NCBI RefSeq assembly: GCF_041262565.1
Contig: NZ_JBGCCJ010000001.1
Location: 992,001 to 1,056,000 of the forward strand
Length of the DNA stretch: 64,000 nt
Direction: 5' to 3'
Source of the DNA: Leifsonia sp. EB41
Lineage (GTDB): Bacteria > Actinomycetota > Actinomycetes > Actinomycetales > Microbacteriaceae
Made by a program: the position numbers and the translations under genes. Shown here piece by piece: positions 42,545 to 51,049 of the stretch. The stretch's first letter is position 1, and each line of letters opens with the position of its first letter. The notes below the pieces were generated by a model, which saw only the letters and a list, made by a program, of their open reading frames with translations, did not search any database and had not been told where the DNA came from.

Positions 42545-42588
42545 GAGAGCAACCTTAGTTGCTTAATCCGATTTGTCAACTTAAGTTG
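42545..42588 (-). promoter_or_regulatory. Leaderless promoter with two palindromic operator candidates
   Basis: Read on the minus strand: -35 TTGACA (42574-42579), 16 bp, -10 TAAGGT (42552-42557), 7 nt to ATG. Site 1: GCAACCTTAGTTGC (42549-42562), overlapping the -10. Site 2: perfect palindrome CAACTTAAGTTG (42577-42588), overlapping the -35. Centres are 27 bp apart. Both share CAAC-N4-GTTG. Confidence 0.65.
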
Positions 42589-42591
42589 CGT

Positions 42592-42791
42592 AGCGAACGG
42601 AGGAGATTCGCGTCGCCACGCCGGTCCACAGCAGCGAACGGAGGAGATCCGGCCGGATGTGAGCCGGGAGTCCTCCGTTGGCGGCGGCGGCCCCGCGCGG
42701 TGGGCAACGGAGGAGATCCGGCCGAGCCGAGGCCGGAACTCCTCCGGAGGCTGACATTCAGCACCCACCGCGGGCGCATGTCCTCCGTTGC
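42592..42791. repeat. Cluster of family-2 palindromes
   Basis: Two complete units, 42634-42682 (GCGAACGGAGGA facing TCCTCCGTTGGC) and 42704-42751 (GCAACGGAGGAGATCCGGCC facing GGCCGGAACTCCTCC), flanked by half units 42592-42610 and 42774-42791 that could pair with each other. The cluster fills the space between the HTH gene and a small gene; no coding content seen. Confidence 0.8.
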
Positions 42792-42814
42792 AGCGCGGGC
42801 GTAGGGTGACCGGC

Positions 42815-42985
42815 ATGAACATCGGCGTCGGAACGACCGTCTGGCTCGGGGACCGCCCGGGCGTCGTGGTGGAGGGACCGGACGAGGGAGGTCAATTCCT
42901 CATCGAGTACACGCCCGTGGAGGGCGGACTGGACACCACCTGGTGTCCGCCGGGTGACGCCAGGGTGAAGGTTCGCGAAACCTGA
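42815..42985 (+). CDS. Small conserved-looking hypothetical protein
   Basis: 56 residues, not recognised. Predicted to be a short beta-rich domain (MNIGVGTTVWLGDRPGVVVEG, then GGQFLIEYTPVEGG) resembling a KOW/SH3-like barrel; contains one Cys in 'TTWCPPGDARV'. Start ATG 42815 has TAGGGT (42802-42807) 7 nt upstream, fitting a leaderless gene, which is the main argument that it is real. Lies 76 bp before sdaA on the same strand. Confidence 0.6.
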   Translation: MNIGVGTTVWLGDRPGVVVEGPDEGGQFLIEYTPVEGGLDTTWCPPGDARVKVRET

Positions 42986-43061
42986 GTTCTGCGCGGGATT
43001 TCTGCGCCAATGCGCACGTTCACGCGGGAATCCCGCACAATCGGCGACGTACACTGGAGAA

Positions 43062-44447
43062 GTGACTGCGTACGTCTCCGCCTTCGACCTGTTCTCGATC
43101 GGCATCGGGCCCTCGAGCTCGCACACCGTCGGACCCTTGCGGGCGGCGAAGGCGTTCGCCGACCGCCTCGTCGCCGACGGGCTGGTTGAGCACGTCGACC
43201 AGGTCACCTGCACCCTCTACGGCTCCCTCGGCTCGACCGGGATCGGGCACGGAACGCCGGACGCGGTCGTCGCCGGCCTCCGCGGCAACGAGCCGGAGAA
43301 CTGCCGGCCCGACGACGTCCGCGGCGCCTGGTCCGGGATCGGCGACGGCACCACGCTGCGCCTCGCGGGGGTGCACGACATCCCGCTCAGTAAGGGCGAC
43401 ATCGACTTCGAGCCGCGGACGCGCCTCCCCGGCCACCCCAACGCCCTCACCCTGCGCGCCTGGGGCAGCAGCGCCGACGGCACGCGCCAGCCGCTCCCCC
43501 TCCTGGAGGAGACCTACTACTCGATCGGCGGCGGCTTCATCCGCCGGGACGGCGAGGAGGCCGACCTCGCCGCGCGCGCGTCGCACCCGCTGCCCTACGA
43601 CTCGGCCGAAGAGCTGCTCGCGATCTGCGCGCGGCTCGACATCCCGATCTGCGAGGTCGCCCGGCGCAACGAGATCGCCCTGCACGGCGAGGAGGCCACG
43701 GACGCGCGTCTCGACCTGATCTGGGAGGCGATGGCCGAGTGCGTCGCGCGCGGACTGGCCGGCGACGGAACCCTCCCCGGCGGCCTCGGCGTCAAGCGTC
43801 GTGCGGCCGCGATGCGCGAGCACCTGGAGAGTGTCCAGGACGACCCCGGGCGCGCGACGTCGCTGGAGTGGCTGCACGCCTTCGCGCTGGCTGTGAACGA
43901 GGAGAACGCCTCGGGAGGCCGCGTCGTCACCGCGCCGACGAACGGCGCCGCGGGGATCGTGCCGGCGGTCGCGCACTACTACCTGCGCTTCGTGCCGGGC
44001 GCGACGCTCGACGGCATCCGCAAATACCTCCTCACCGCGACCGCGATCGGCTCGCTGTTCAAGGCGAACGCCTCCATCTCCGGCGCGGAGGGCGGCTGCC
44101 AGGCGGAGGTCGGCTCGGCCTGCGCGATGGCCGCGGGCGCGCTCTGCGCGGTCCTCGGCGGCACGCCGACGCAGGTGGAGAACGCAGCAGAGATCGCGAT
44201 GGAGCACCACCTCGGCCTCACCTGCGACCCTGTCGGCGGCCTCGTGCAGATCCCGTGCATCGAGCGGAACGCGATCGCGTCCTCCACCGCCGTCTCCGCC
44301 GCCCGGCTCGCGCTGCACGGCGACGGCTCGCACCTGGTCTCGCTGGACACGGTGATCGAGACGATGCGCCAGACCGGCCTGGACATGTCGACCAAGTACA
44401 AGGAGACCAGCGAGGGCGGCTTGGCGGTCAACGTCATCGAGTGCTGA
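43062..44447 (+). CDS. sdaA: L-serine ammonia-lyase (iron-sulfur, single chain)
   Basis: 461 residues with fused beta and alpha parts. Converts L-serine to pyruvate and ammonia using a [4Fe-4S] cluster. Seen: '[21 protein letters not shown]' (start), '[21 protein letters not shown]' around residue 285, and cluster cysteines in '[17 protein letters not shown]', 'LTCDPVGG' and 'IPCIERNAI'. Ends with the active-site-facing Cys of 'VNVIEC'. Start GTG 43062 follows TACACT (43050-43055) by 6 nt; leaderless. Confidence 0.95.
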   Translation: MTAYVSAFDLFSIGIGPSSSHTVGPLRAAKAFADRLVADGLVEHVDQVTCTLYGSLGSTGIGHGTPDAVVAGLRGNEPENCRPDDVRGAWSGIGDGTTLRLAGVHDIPLSKGDIDFEPRTRLPGHPNALTLRAWGSSADGTRQPLPLLEETYYSIGGGFIRRDGEEADLAARASHPLPYDSAEELLAICARLDIPICEVARRNEIALHGEEATDARLDLIWEAMAECVARGLAGDGTLPGGLGVKRRAAAMREHLESVQDDPGRATSLEWLHAFALAVNEENASGGRVVTAPTNGAAGIVPAVAHYYLRFVPGATLDGIRKYLLTATAIGSLFKANASISGAEGGCQAEVGSACAMAAGALCAVLGGTPTQVENAAEIAMEHHLGLTCDPVGGLVQIPCIERNAIASSTAVSAARLALHGDGSHLVSLDTVIETMRQTGLDMSTKYKETSEGGLAVNVIEC

Positions 44448-44515
44448 GGCGGGCACGTTACAGACGATTGCGCGCCTCGTAGGCGAGGTCGGGGGCCGCC
44501 GTTAGCGTGGTTCGC

Positions 44516-45448
44516 ATGACTCTCACGACCGCGCATTCCGGCGAGCCGATCGTCCCCGATCCCGCGACAGGCGCCGGCCTGGACGAGGCCCGGGCCGCCG
44601 CGGTCGGCGCCGCGCTGGCCGGGCCGGTGGTGTCGACGCAGTGGCTCTGCGACCATCTCGGGTCGGACGGGCTCCTCGTGGTCGACGCCTCGGTCGTCGC
44701 GGTCAGCGGCGCCGACGGGCGTCCGGAGTACGTCAGCGGGCTCGGACGGCACGACGAGAGTCACGTCCCCGGTGCGGTGTTCGCCGACCTGCTCGAGCGG
44801 TTCAGCGATCCGGACGCGCCGTTCCCGTTCACGCGCCCCGGCGCGGAGGCGTTCGCGGCGGCCGCGGCAGCGCTGGGCGTGGACACCGACACCACCGTCG
44901 TCGTCTACGACGGGGCGGTCGGGCAGTGGGCCGCGCGGCTCTGGTGGCTGTTCCGCTCGTTCGGCCACGACCGCGTCGCGGTGCTCGACGGCGGCGTGAC
45001 CAAGTGGCGCGAGGAGGCCCGCCCACTGGAGTCGGGGCCCGTCGCGCCCGAGCCGGCCCGCCGCTTCATCGCCGCGGAGCTGCCGGGGTTCTGGAGCGAC
45101 CGCGGCGACGTGGAGGCGCTCCTCGCGGGCGACCGGACCGGGACGCTGGTCTGCGGCACTCCGCCGAAGGACTTCGCCGCCCGGCACATCCCGGGCAGTG
45201 TGAGCGCGCCGGCCGTGCGACTGGTGGACCGCGAGACCAACGCGTTCCTGCCGGCCGTGGGATTGCGCGACCTCTTCGCCGACGTGCTCGCCTCCCCCGA
45301 CCCGATCGTCGCGTACTGCGGCGGCGGGATCGCGGCGGCGGCCGACGCCCTCGCCCTGGCGCTGCTCGGCCGGGACGATGTGACCGTCTACGACGGGTCG
45401 CTGAACGAGTGGGCGTCCGATCCGGCGGCGCCGCTCGCGAGCGTCTGA
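44516..45448 (+). CDS. Sulfurtransferase with two rhodanese domains
   Basis: 310 residues. Two rhodanese modules: N-terminal 'LVVDASVV', 'GRHDESHVPGAVFADL', 'VVVYDGAVGQWAARLWW' (no Cys, inactive), and C-terminal 'FAARHIPGSVSAPA' with the catalytic Cys in 'IVAYCGGGIAAAADALAL'. Transfers sulfane sulfur from thiosulfate or 3-mercaptopyruvate; the CGGG-type loop does not settle which. Start ATG 44516 with TAGCGT (44503-44508) 7 nt upstream; a GTG at 44507 is in frame but overlaps the -10. Confidence 0.92.
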   Translation: MTLTTAHSGEPIVPDPATGAGLDEARAAAVGAALAGPVVSTQWLCDHLGSDGLLVVDASVVAVSGADGRPEYVSGLGRHDESHVPGAVFADLLERFSDPDAPFPFTRPGAEAFAAAAAALGVDTDTTVVVYDGAVGQWAARLWWLFRSFGHDRVAVLDGGVTKWREEARPLESGPVAPEPARRFIAAELPGFWSDRGDVEALLAGDRTGTLVCGTPPKDFAARHIPGSVSAPAVRLVDRETNAFLPAVGLRDLFADVLASPDPIVAYCGGGIAAAADALALALLGRDDVTVYDGSLNEWASDPAAPLASV

Positions 45449-45523
45449 GTCGCGGCGCGCCGTGTTCCTGGGTCTTCGCCGGAACGGCGCATACACTCCC
45501 GTATCGGGACGTAAGCTCGAACC

Positions 45524-46012
45524 ATGACCCTGATGGACATCCCGTTCCGCACCATCGATGGAGCTCCGACCAGCCTCGCCGAATACTCGGGCAAGGTCAT
45601 CCTCGTCGTCAACGTCGCCTCCCGCTGCGGACTCAGCCCGCAGTACGAGAAGCTGGAGCAGCTGCAGGAGACCTACGGCGACCGCGGATTCACGGTGATC
45701 GGCTTCCCGAGCAACCAGTTCCTCCAGGAGCTCAGCTCGACCGAGGCGATCAAGGAGTACTGCTCGACGACGTGGGGCGTCACCTTCCCGATGATGGAGA
45801 AGATGCGGCTGAACGGCCGCAACGCGCATCCGCTCTACACCGAGCTGACCACGCACCCGGACATCGACGGCAAGGCCGGCAAAGTGAAGTGGAACTTCGA
45901 GAAGTTCGTCATCACGCCGGAGGGCGAGGTGCACCGGTTCCGGCCGCAGCTGGAGCCGGACGACCCGCGGATCGTCGGACTCATCGAGGCGTCGCTGCCG
46001 GCGACGGTCTGA
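45524..46012 (+). CDS. Glutathione peroxidase-family thiol peroxidase
   Basis: 162 residues, thioredoxin fold. Motifs 'VNVASRCGLSPQYEKLEQLQ' (peroxidatic Cys35), 'VIGFPSNQF' and 'VKWNFEKFVI' define the Gpx family (Cys type, no selenocysteine). A second Cys in 'KEYCSTTWG' is in the position of the resolving Cys of thioredoxin-dependent members. Actinobacteria lack glutathione, so thioredoxin is the likely donor. Start ATG 45524 with TAAGCT (45512-45517) 6 nt upstream; leaderless. Confidence 0.94.
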   Translation: MTLMDIPFRTIDGAPTSLAEYSGKVILVVNVASRCGLSPQYEKLEQLQETYGDRGFTVIGFPSNQFLQELSSTEAIKEYCSTTWGVTFPMMEKMRLNGRNAHPLYTELTTHPDIDGKAGKVKWNFEKFVITPEGEVHRFRPQLEPDDPRIVGLIEASLPATV

Positions 46013-46021
46013 GCCGCGCGG

Positions 46022-46312
46022 TCAGGCTCTGCGGAACCAGCGGCCACCGACGCGCTCGGTGAGCCGCCAATCCCCGGTGTCCGCGAGCGAGCCGAGGACG
46101 GCCACCGCGTGCTGGGCGACCCGGAGCGCGTCGTGGGCGCCGTCCGCGGTGAAACGCACGGTGATCCGCGCCTCCCGGCTGACGACGTCGACACTCGACG
46201 CCTCGACGGTGGTCAGCTCGGCCACCGCGGCGGCGGCAGCGGGCTCGATCTCGGTCGGGGCCACGTCGGGCCGCAGGAGGCCGACGGGGATGATCACACG
46301 AAACGAAGGCAC
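46022..46312 (-). CDS. Hypothetical protein, 96 residues
   Basis: Not recognised. Alternating strands and helices ('SFRVIIPVGLLRPDVAP', 'VDVVSREARITVRFTA', 'HDALRVAQHAVAVLG') look like a small alpha/beta domain. Start GTG 46310-46312 has TAGGCT (46319-46324) 6 nt upstream, which supports it as a real leaderless gene. It is convergent with the peroxidase gene, 9 bp apart. Confidence 0.7.
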   Translation of the reverse strand: MPSFRVIIPVGLLRPDVAPTEIEPAAAAAVAELTTVEASSVDVVSREARITVRFTADGAHDALRVAQHAVAVLGSLADTGDWRLTERVGGRWFRRA

Positions 46313-46384
46313 GCGCCGAGCCTACGTCGGATACGAAAACCCCGGCGTACGCTGACCGGCGGGGAAACGGAAGGGGGTGCGCGG

Positions 46385-46801
46385 ATGCACACCGGATCAC
46401 CGGACACACGAGAGCTCTACATCGTCCAGGACGTCGGACTGACCACCGACGAACTGGAGGGCTTCGACAGGATGCTGGACGAGCGACGCCAGGGGGGCGT
46501 CGCGGAGTCGCAGCGGGTCGCGGAGGCGCTGGGTTCGCTGCTGTCGTCGCGGTCGGAGTCGACCGCCGACGACGAACACGACCCGGAGGGCCCGACGCTG
46601 AGCTCGGAGTGGAGCAGGCTGCACGCCCTCCGCTCGGAGATCGCGGCGGACATCTCGGACGTGGACGCTGCACGCGAGCGCATCCGGCTGGGACGCTACG
46701 GCACGTGCGCGTCCTGCGGGCGCGCGATCGGCGTGCCGCGGCTGGAGGCCCGGCCGACGACCGAGCTGTGCATCGTCTGCGCGGTCGCCGCCGAGCGCTG
46801 A
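46385..46801 (+). CDS. TraR/DksA-type zinc-finger protein
   Basis: 138 residues. C-terminal four-cysteine zinc finger 'CASCGRAIGVPRLEARP' ... 'CIVC' (residues about 107-133) after a helical hairpin ('SRLHALRSEIAADISDVDAA'). The fold is that of DksA/TraR proteins that enter the RNA polymerase secondary channel, but the coiled-coil tip lacks an obvious D-x-x-D-A motif, so a DksA-like activity is uncertain. Start ATG 46385; GGAAGGGG lies upstream. A family-1 palindrome follows the gene. Confidence 0.85.
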   Translation: MHTGSPDTRELYIVQDVGLTTDELEGFDRMLDERRQGGVAESQRVAEALGSLLSSRSESTADDEHDPEGPTLSSEWSRLHALRSEIAADISDVDAARERIRLGRYGTCASCGRAIGVPRLEARPTTELCIVCAVAAER

Positions 46802-46852
46802 GCGGCCCTCCCGGCATCGCAGGAGGACCTTCCCCCGCGCGTCGCGGGTAGT

Positions 46853-46909
46853 CGAGGGGCACGTTGATGTCACTTCTTGCGCGCGAAAGTGACAACTACG
46901 TGCCCCTCG
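46853..46909. repeat. Dispersed palindrome, family 1, copy c
   Basis: CGAGGGGCACGTTGATGTCACTT (46853 on, 23 nt, last bases of the arm at 46875) faces AAGTGACAACTACGTGCCCC TCG ending at 46909, with two mismatches in the arms and a 10-nt centre. Lies between the 3' ends of the DksA-type and LAL genes. Confidence 0.8.
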
Positions 46910-46940
46910 CGGATGGGCTTCGCGCGAGGCGGGGTGCGGG

Positions 46941-49913
46941 TTAGCGTGCCGTGCGCGACGCGCGGTAGACGGCCTCGGTGCGGCTCGCGGCGCCGACCTT
47001 GCGAAGGATGCTCGAGACGTGGACGCTCGCGGTCTTGGCGGAGATGAAGAGGACCTCGCCGATCTGCTTGTTGCTCAGGCCCTGCTCGATGAGGGCCAGG
47101 ACCTGCTCCTCGCGTTCCGTGAGCGGGGCGCCGGGGCCGAGTGCGGCGGGACCGCCGGCGGCGCGGGCGCCGCGGGACGACATCAGGGCCACCGCAGCCT
47201 CGACCAGGAGTCCGAAGCCGAAGCGCACGGCCTCGTCGCGGGCGGCGACGGCCAGGCGTTCAGCGGCGGTCCGGTCTCCCGCGGCGCGAGCGACCCGCGC
47301 GGCGCGCACGAGGGCGTACGGGTGGAGGTGCGCGGGGGCGAGCGGCGATGCGGACGCCTCGATGGCGGCCTCCCAGGCCACCCGGGCGCCGTCGAAGCGC
47401 TCGGCGGCGGACAGGTCCGATCCCGGCTCGTCCGTTGCCGCGGCCAGCGCGGTCGCGAGTTCGGCCCTGATCACGGGACCCCACGCGACGGCGGTCGGCC
47501 AGCCTTCGATGGCGACCAGCGCGGCGTCGAGGCGGGCGGCCTCCTCGGTCACGTCGACCGGGGTGTCGCGCTCGGCGCGCTCCTGGGCGGAGCGGAACGC
47601 CACGTCCGCCAGGGCGCGCGCCGCGGCGGCGAGCACGGGGAGGTCGTAAGCGGGCAACGGCCGGTGGGTGGACGCGCGCACGGGCGCGGTGTGCTCCCAG
47701 GCGTCGAACGCGTCGCCGCGCGCGATCGCGACCTCGGCGGCGAGCCGGGCGACGCCGAGCTCGGACTGGACCTCCAGGTCGCCGAGCGTGCGCAGCCCGC
47801 TGTGCCAGCGGCGCAGCAGGGTCTCCGTCGTCTCGAGGTCGCCGCGCCACAGCGTGATCCACAGCTTCATGCGCTGCAGGTGCGCGCGGAAGGTCGGCGG
47901 CGGGTCGAGGGCGAGCGCCGGCTCGAGCAGCGACTCCGCCCGGTCGAGTTCGCCGAGCGCCAGCAGCGGCTCCACCGTGTTGGAGGACAGGATGACGCCG
48001 GTGGAGCGCTCGACGCCCCGCGCGCGGGCCTCGCGGACGCCCACCTCGGCGAGCCGAACGGCCTCGGCGTAGTGGCCGAGGTTGTTCATGGCGTCGGACG
48101 CGTTGACCGCGTAGCGCAGCTCGGCGGAGGAGTCGTTCTCGGCGAGGCGCCCCGCCTCGTCCAGCTCGGCCAGCCCGCGCTCCACGGCGCCCTGGGACAC
48201 CAGGGAGCTGCCGAGGATGTTGTGCGCGACCGAGCGCAGCGCCGGCGAGCCGTCGCCGGCCTCCTCGATCGCCCGCGTCGCGACGGCGACCGCGTCGTCG
48301 AATCGGGCCGCGAGCATGTACCGGGCGGCCAGCTCGGCGAGCAGTTGGAGCCGGAGGCCGTCGCCCTCCGGCAGCGTGCCGGGCGGGACGACGTCGAGCG
48401 CGCTCTGCAGCAGCTCCTGGACGCCCATGCGGTTGAGGTTCTGGAGGTACTGCGCCTTGTCGCGGAGCAGTCGCGCCTGCCGGGCGGGCGGAAGACCCTC
48501 CGCCGTCTCGAGCGCCATGTTGACGAGGGCGAGCGCGCGCTCGTTGTCGCCCGCGTTGCGCAGCGCCGAGGCGGTGCGGGCCAGCAGCTCCGTGCGGCCT
48601 CCGCCCTTCATCCACGGCGCGCTCAGCTCGTCGGCGTCGGGCACGCTGTCCCAGAGCTCCAGAGCGCGGTCGCCCATCGCCGCGGCCGTCATGTAGGCGT
48701 ACGACATCCGCGCCTCGCTCAGCGCCTCCAGCGACGCGATGAAGGCGCGCCGCAGGTCGTGCGCGGCGAGCCAGTGCGTGGAGAGCTGGGTCGCCGAGCG
48801 CTGCGGGCTGGCCTCCAGCGCCTCCGCGAACCGCATGTGGAACCGGCCGCGCTCGCCCGGCAGCAGGTCGGCGTGGATGGCCTCGCGCACCAGCGCGTGC
48901 CGGAAGGTGTACTCGGTGGAGTCGGCCACCAGGACGTTGGCGACCACGGCCTCCCGCGCCGCCGCGTCGAGCTCGTCGGGAGTGCCGTCGAAAACCGCGC
49001 TGAGCAGTTCATGGTCGACGCAGGACCCTCCGGCGGAGACCAGGCGGAGCAGCCGCTGCGCGGGGTCGCTGAGCTTCTCGAACCGAGCGAGCAGCAGCTC
49101 GCGCAGCGTCTCGGGCAGGTCTTCGCCGGTCGCGAGCCCGTCGATGCCGATCAGCTCCTCGACGAAGAACGGGACGCCCTCGCTCATCATGTAGACGCGG
49201 TCGACCGTCGCGCCGTCGGGCTCGCAGCCGAGCAGGCGTTCGATGAGCGCCTCCACCTGGCCGCGGCCGAGCCTGGCCAGCTCCCAGCGCGTGACACGGC
49301 GGGTGCGCTCCAATTCGGCCAGGTAGGCGCGCAGCGGGTGGCCGCGGGTGATCTCGTCGGTGCGATAGCTCAGCAGGACGAGGAGGTGCCCGCGCTCTGC
49401 CATCCGGACGATGAACCGGAGCAGTTCGAGCGTCGCCGTGTCGGCCCAGTGGAGGTCCTCGACCGCCAGAACGAGCGGACGCTCGGCGGACAGCGTCTCG
49501 AACAGGACCGTGACGAGCTCGTACAGCCGCTCGGCCCCCGTTCGCGCCGGCACCGCGGAGTCGTCGGCCAGCTCCGGCAGCAGCACGGACAGGACGCCCG
49601 CGCCGTGGCCGGCGGCCTCCAGCACCGCGTCGAGCCCGCGGAGCTCGATGAGCCGGCGCAGAATGGCCGCGAAGGGCGCGTACGGAGACCCGTCGTTGCC
49701 GAGGTCGACGCACCGGCCGAGCAGCACCGTGGCGGACCCCTCCGCCTCCGCCAGGAACTCGGAGAGCAGCCGGGACTTGCCGATGCCGGCCTCCCCGCCG
49801 ATCACGACCGCGCGCAGACCACCCTCGCGACGAACCCCGTCGAGCTCGTCGCGCAGCGCCTCGAGATCGGACTCGCGCCCGATCATCGTGGGGCTGGAGG
49901 CCGGTGATCGCAT
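46941..49913 (-). CDS. LuxR-type regulator of the LAL class (second copy in window)
   Basis: 990 residues from ATG 49911-49913 (CACGAT 6 nt upstream). N-terminal 'MIGRESDLEALRDEL', Walker A 'VIGGEAGIGKSRLLSEF' (about residue 40), Walker B 'LVLAVEDLHWADTATLE', then a long TPR-like region, and the C-terminal LuxR HTH 'LTEREEQVLALIEQGLSNKQ', 'SAKTASVHVSSILRKVGAAS'. An in-frame ATG 20 codons upstream exists but its extension is unlike the family. Predicted ATP-gated transcription activator; target unknown. It is not closely similar to the LAL protein at 18405. Confidence 0.92.
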   Translation of the reverse strand: MRSPASSPTMIGRESDLEALRDELDGVRREGGLRAVVIGGEAGIGKSRLLSEFLAEAEGSATVLLGRCVDLGNDGSPYAPFAAILRRLIELRGLDAVLEAAGHGAGVLSVLLPELADDSAVPARTGAERLYELVTVLFETLSAERPLVLAVEDLHWADTATLELLRFIVRMAERGHLLVLLSYRTDEITRGHPLRAYLAELERTRRVTRWELARLGRGQVEALIERLLGCEPDGATVDRVYMMSEGVPFFVEELIGIDGLATGEDLPETLRELLLARFEKLSDPAQRLLRLVSAGGSCVDHELLSAVFDGTPDELDAAAREAVVANVLVADSTEYTFRHALVREAIHADLLPGERGRFHMRFAEALEASPQRSATQLSTHWLAAHDLRRAFIASLEALSEARMSYAYMTAAAMGDRALELWDSVPDADELSAPWMKGGGRTELLARTASALRNAGDNERALALVNMALETAEGLPPARQARLLRDKAQYLQNLNRMGVQELLQSALDVVPPGTLPEGDGLRLQLLAELAARYMLAARFDDAVAVATRAIEEAGDGSPALRSVAHNILGSSLVSQGAVERGLAELDEAGRLAENDSSAELRYAVNASDAMNNLGHYAEAVRLAEVGVREARARGVERSTGVILSSNTVEPLLALGELDRAESLLEPALALDPPPTFRAHLQRMKLWITLWRGDLETTETLLRRWHSGLRTLGDLEVQSELGVARLAAEVAIARGDAFDAWEHTAPVRASTHRPLPAYDLPVLAAAARALADVAFRSAQERAERDTPVDVTEEAARLDAALVAIEGWPTAVAWGPVIRAELATALAAATDEPGSDLSAAERFDGARVAWEAAIEASASPLAPAHLHPYALVRAARVARAAGDRTAAERLAVAARDEAVRFGFGLLVEAAVALMSSRGARAAGGPAALGPGAPLTEREEQVLALIEQGLSNKQIGEVLFISAKTASVHVSSILRKVGAASRTEAVYRASRTAR

Positions 49914-49986
49914 GGCCTCATCGTGCCACGGACCACCGACATCCGAACCCCCGTCCTGCCACGCTTCGCCCACGGCAGAACGGTGG

Positions 49987-50271
49987 TCATCGCCCTGCGT
50001 GGGCGAGCTCCCGCCGGTCCTCGTTCGCGGCCTCGGGAGCCGTCACGGAGGCGTGCTCCTGAGCCGTCCCGGACCCGGCCGCGGCCGGCGCTGCGACGGA
50101 CTCGGCCACGGCCTGCGCCGCCGCGTGCCGCGCCCGGCGCCCGGCCGCCCGCTCCGCCCGGCGCTCCGCCCGCTCCTCGCGGAGGCGGCGCACCAGCTCC
50201 CGGTCGTGCTCGGCCCGCTGGGCATCCCCCGCGTTCACCCGCGCGGCCACGAACTCCTCGGACAGCATCAT
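49987..50271 (-). CDS. Hypothetical Arg/Glu-rich helical protein
   Basis: 94 residues, not recognised. Highly charged helix (AQRAEHDRELVRRLREER, ERRAERAAGRRARH) followed by an Ala/Ser/Glu tail; probably coiled coil or disordered. Start ATG 50269-50271 (a second ATG follows at once); a GTG at 50278-50280 is an alternative. Divergent from the flavin reductase gene. Confidence 0.55.
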   Translation of the reverse strand: MMLSEEFVAARVNAGDAQRAEHDRELVRRLREERAERRAERAAGRRARHAAAQAVAESVAAPAAAGSGTAQEHASVTAPEAANEDRRELAHAGR

Positions 50272-50444
50272 GATCCCCACACCCTTCGTCGCACTGTTTT
50301 CTCGATGACCTCAGACTCGTCGCTAAGGACCCCCTCCCACATCGGGAAGATGCCCTATTCCGGCGTCCCGAGGACTCAGATGGAGGCGCGCAGGTCTCAG
50401 GTGCGGGACTCGACACCGCGCGAGGCCGGGGGCAAGCTGACGGC

Positions 50445-51038
50445 ATGGCAACGGTCAACGAGCTCCAACCGCCTTACCGGGTCGGCTACATCGTCGGCAG
50501 CATCTCGTCGGGGTCCATCAACCGCAGGCTCTCGAAGGCGCTCCTGAAGCTGGCGCCGGAGGAGCTGGTCTTCACCGACATCGGGATCGCCGACCTGCCC
50601 CTCTACAGCCGCGACTACGACGGGGACTTCCCGGAGGTCGTCCGCGACTTCAAGGCGTCGATCGCGGCGCAGCAGGCGCTGCTGTTCATCACGCCCGAGT
50701 ACAACCGCTCCATCCCCGGAGCGCTGAAGAACGCGATCGACTGGGCGAGCCGGCCGCACGGCGAGAACGTGATCGCCCGCAAGGCAACGGCCGTGATCGG
50801 GGCGTCCACCGGTCCGATCGGCACCGCGGTCGCGCAGCAGCAGCTCCGCAGTGTCCTGAGCTTCCTGCAGGCGCCGCAGATGAACGCGCCGGAGGCCTAC
50901 ATCCAGCTGAAGCCCGGCCTGATCGAGGACGACGGGACGGTCACGAACGAGTCGACGGAGGCCTTCCTCCGCCGCTTCATGGTGTCGTTCTTCGAGTACA
51001 TCGAGCGGGTGCTGACGGTCGTCCCGGCCCCGCGGTAG
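50445..51038 (+). CDS. NADPH-dependent FMN reductase
   Basis: 197 residues, flavodoxin-like fold. FMN phosphate loop 'YIVGSISSGSINRRLSKALL' near the N-terminus and the signature 'FITPEYNRSIPGALKNAIDW' (about residues 84-103) place it in the NADPH-dependent FMN/quinone reductase family (ChrR/YieF-like). Reduces quinones or flavin with NAD(P)H. Start ATG 50445 with CAAGCT (50433-50438) 6 nt upstream. Convergent with the aldo/keto reductase gene. Confidence 0.92.
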   Translation: MATVNELQPPYRVGYIVGSISSGSINRRLSKALLKLAPEELVFTDIGIADLPLYSRDYDGDFPEVVRDFKASIAAQQALLFITPEYNRSIPGALKNAIDWASRPHGENVIARKATAVIGASTGPIGTAVAQQQLRSVLSFLQAPQMNAPEAYIQLKPGLIEDDGTVTNESTEAFLRRFMVSFFEYIERVLTVVPAPR

Positions 51039-51049
51039 CCGGGCGACGG

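Noticed and set aside
42592-42791. Repeat cluster as a CRISPR array
   Set aside because: Units are inverted rather than direct, spacing is irregular, and no cas genes are present.
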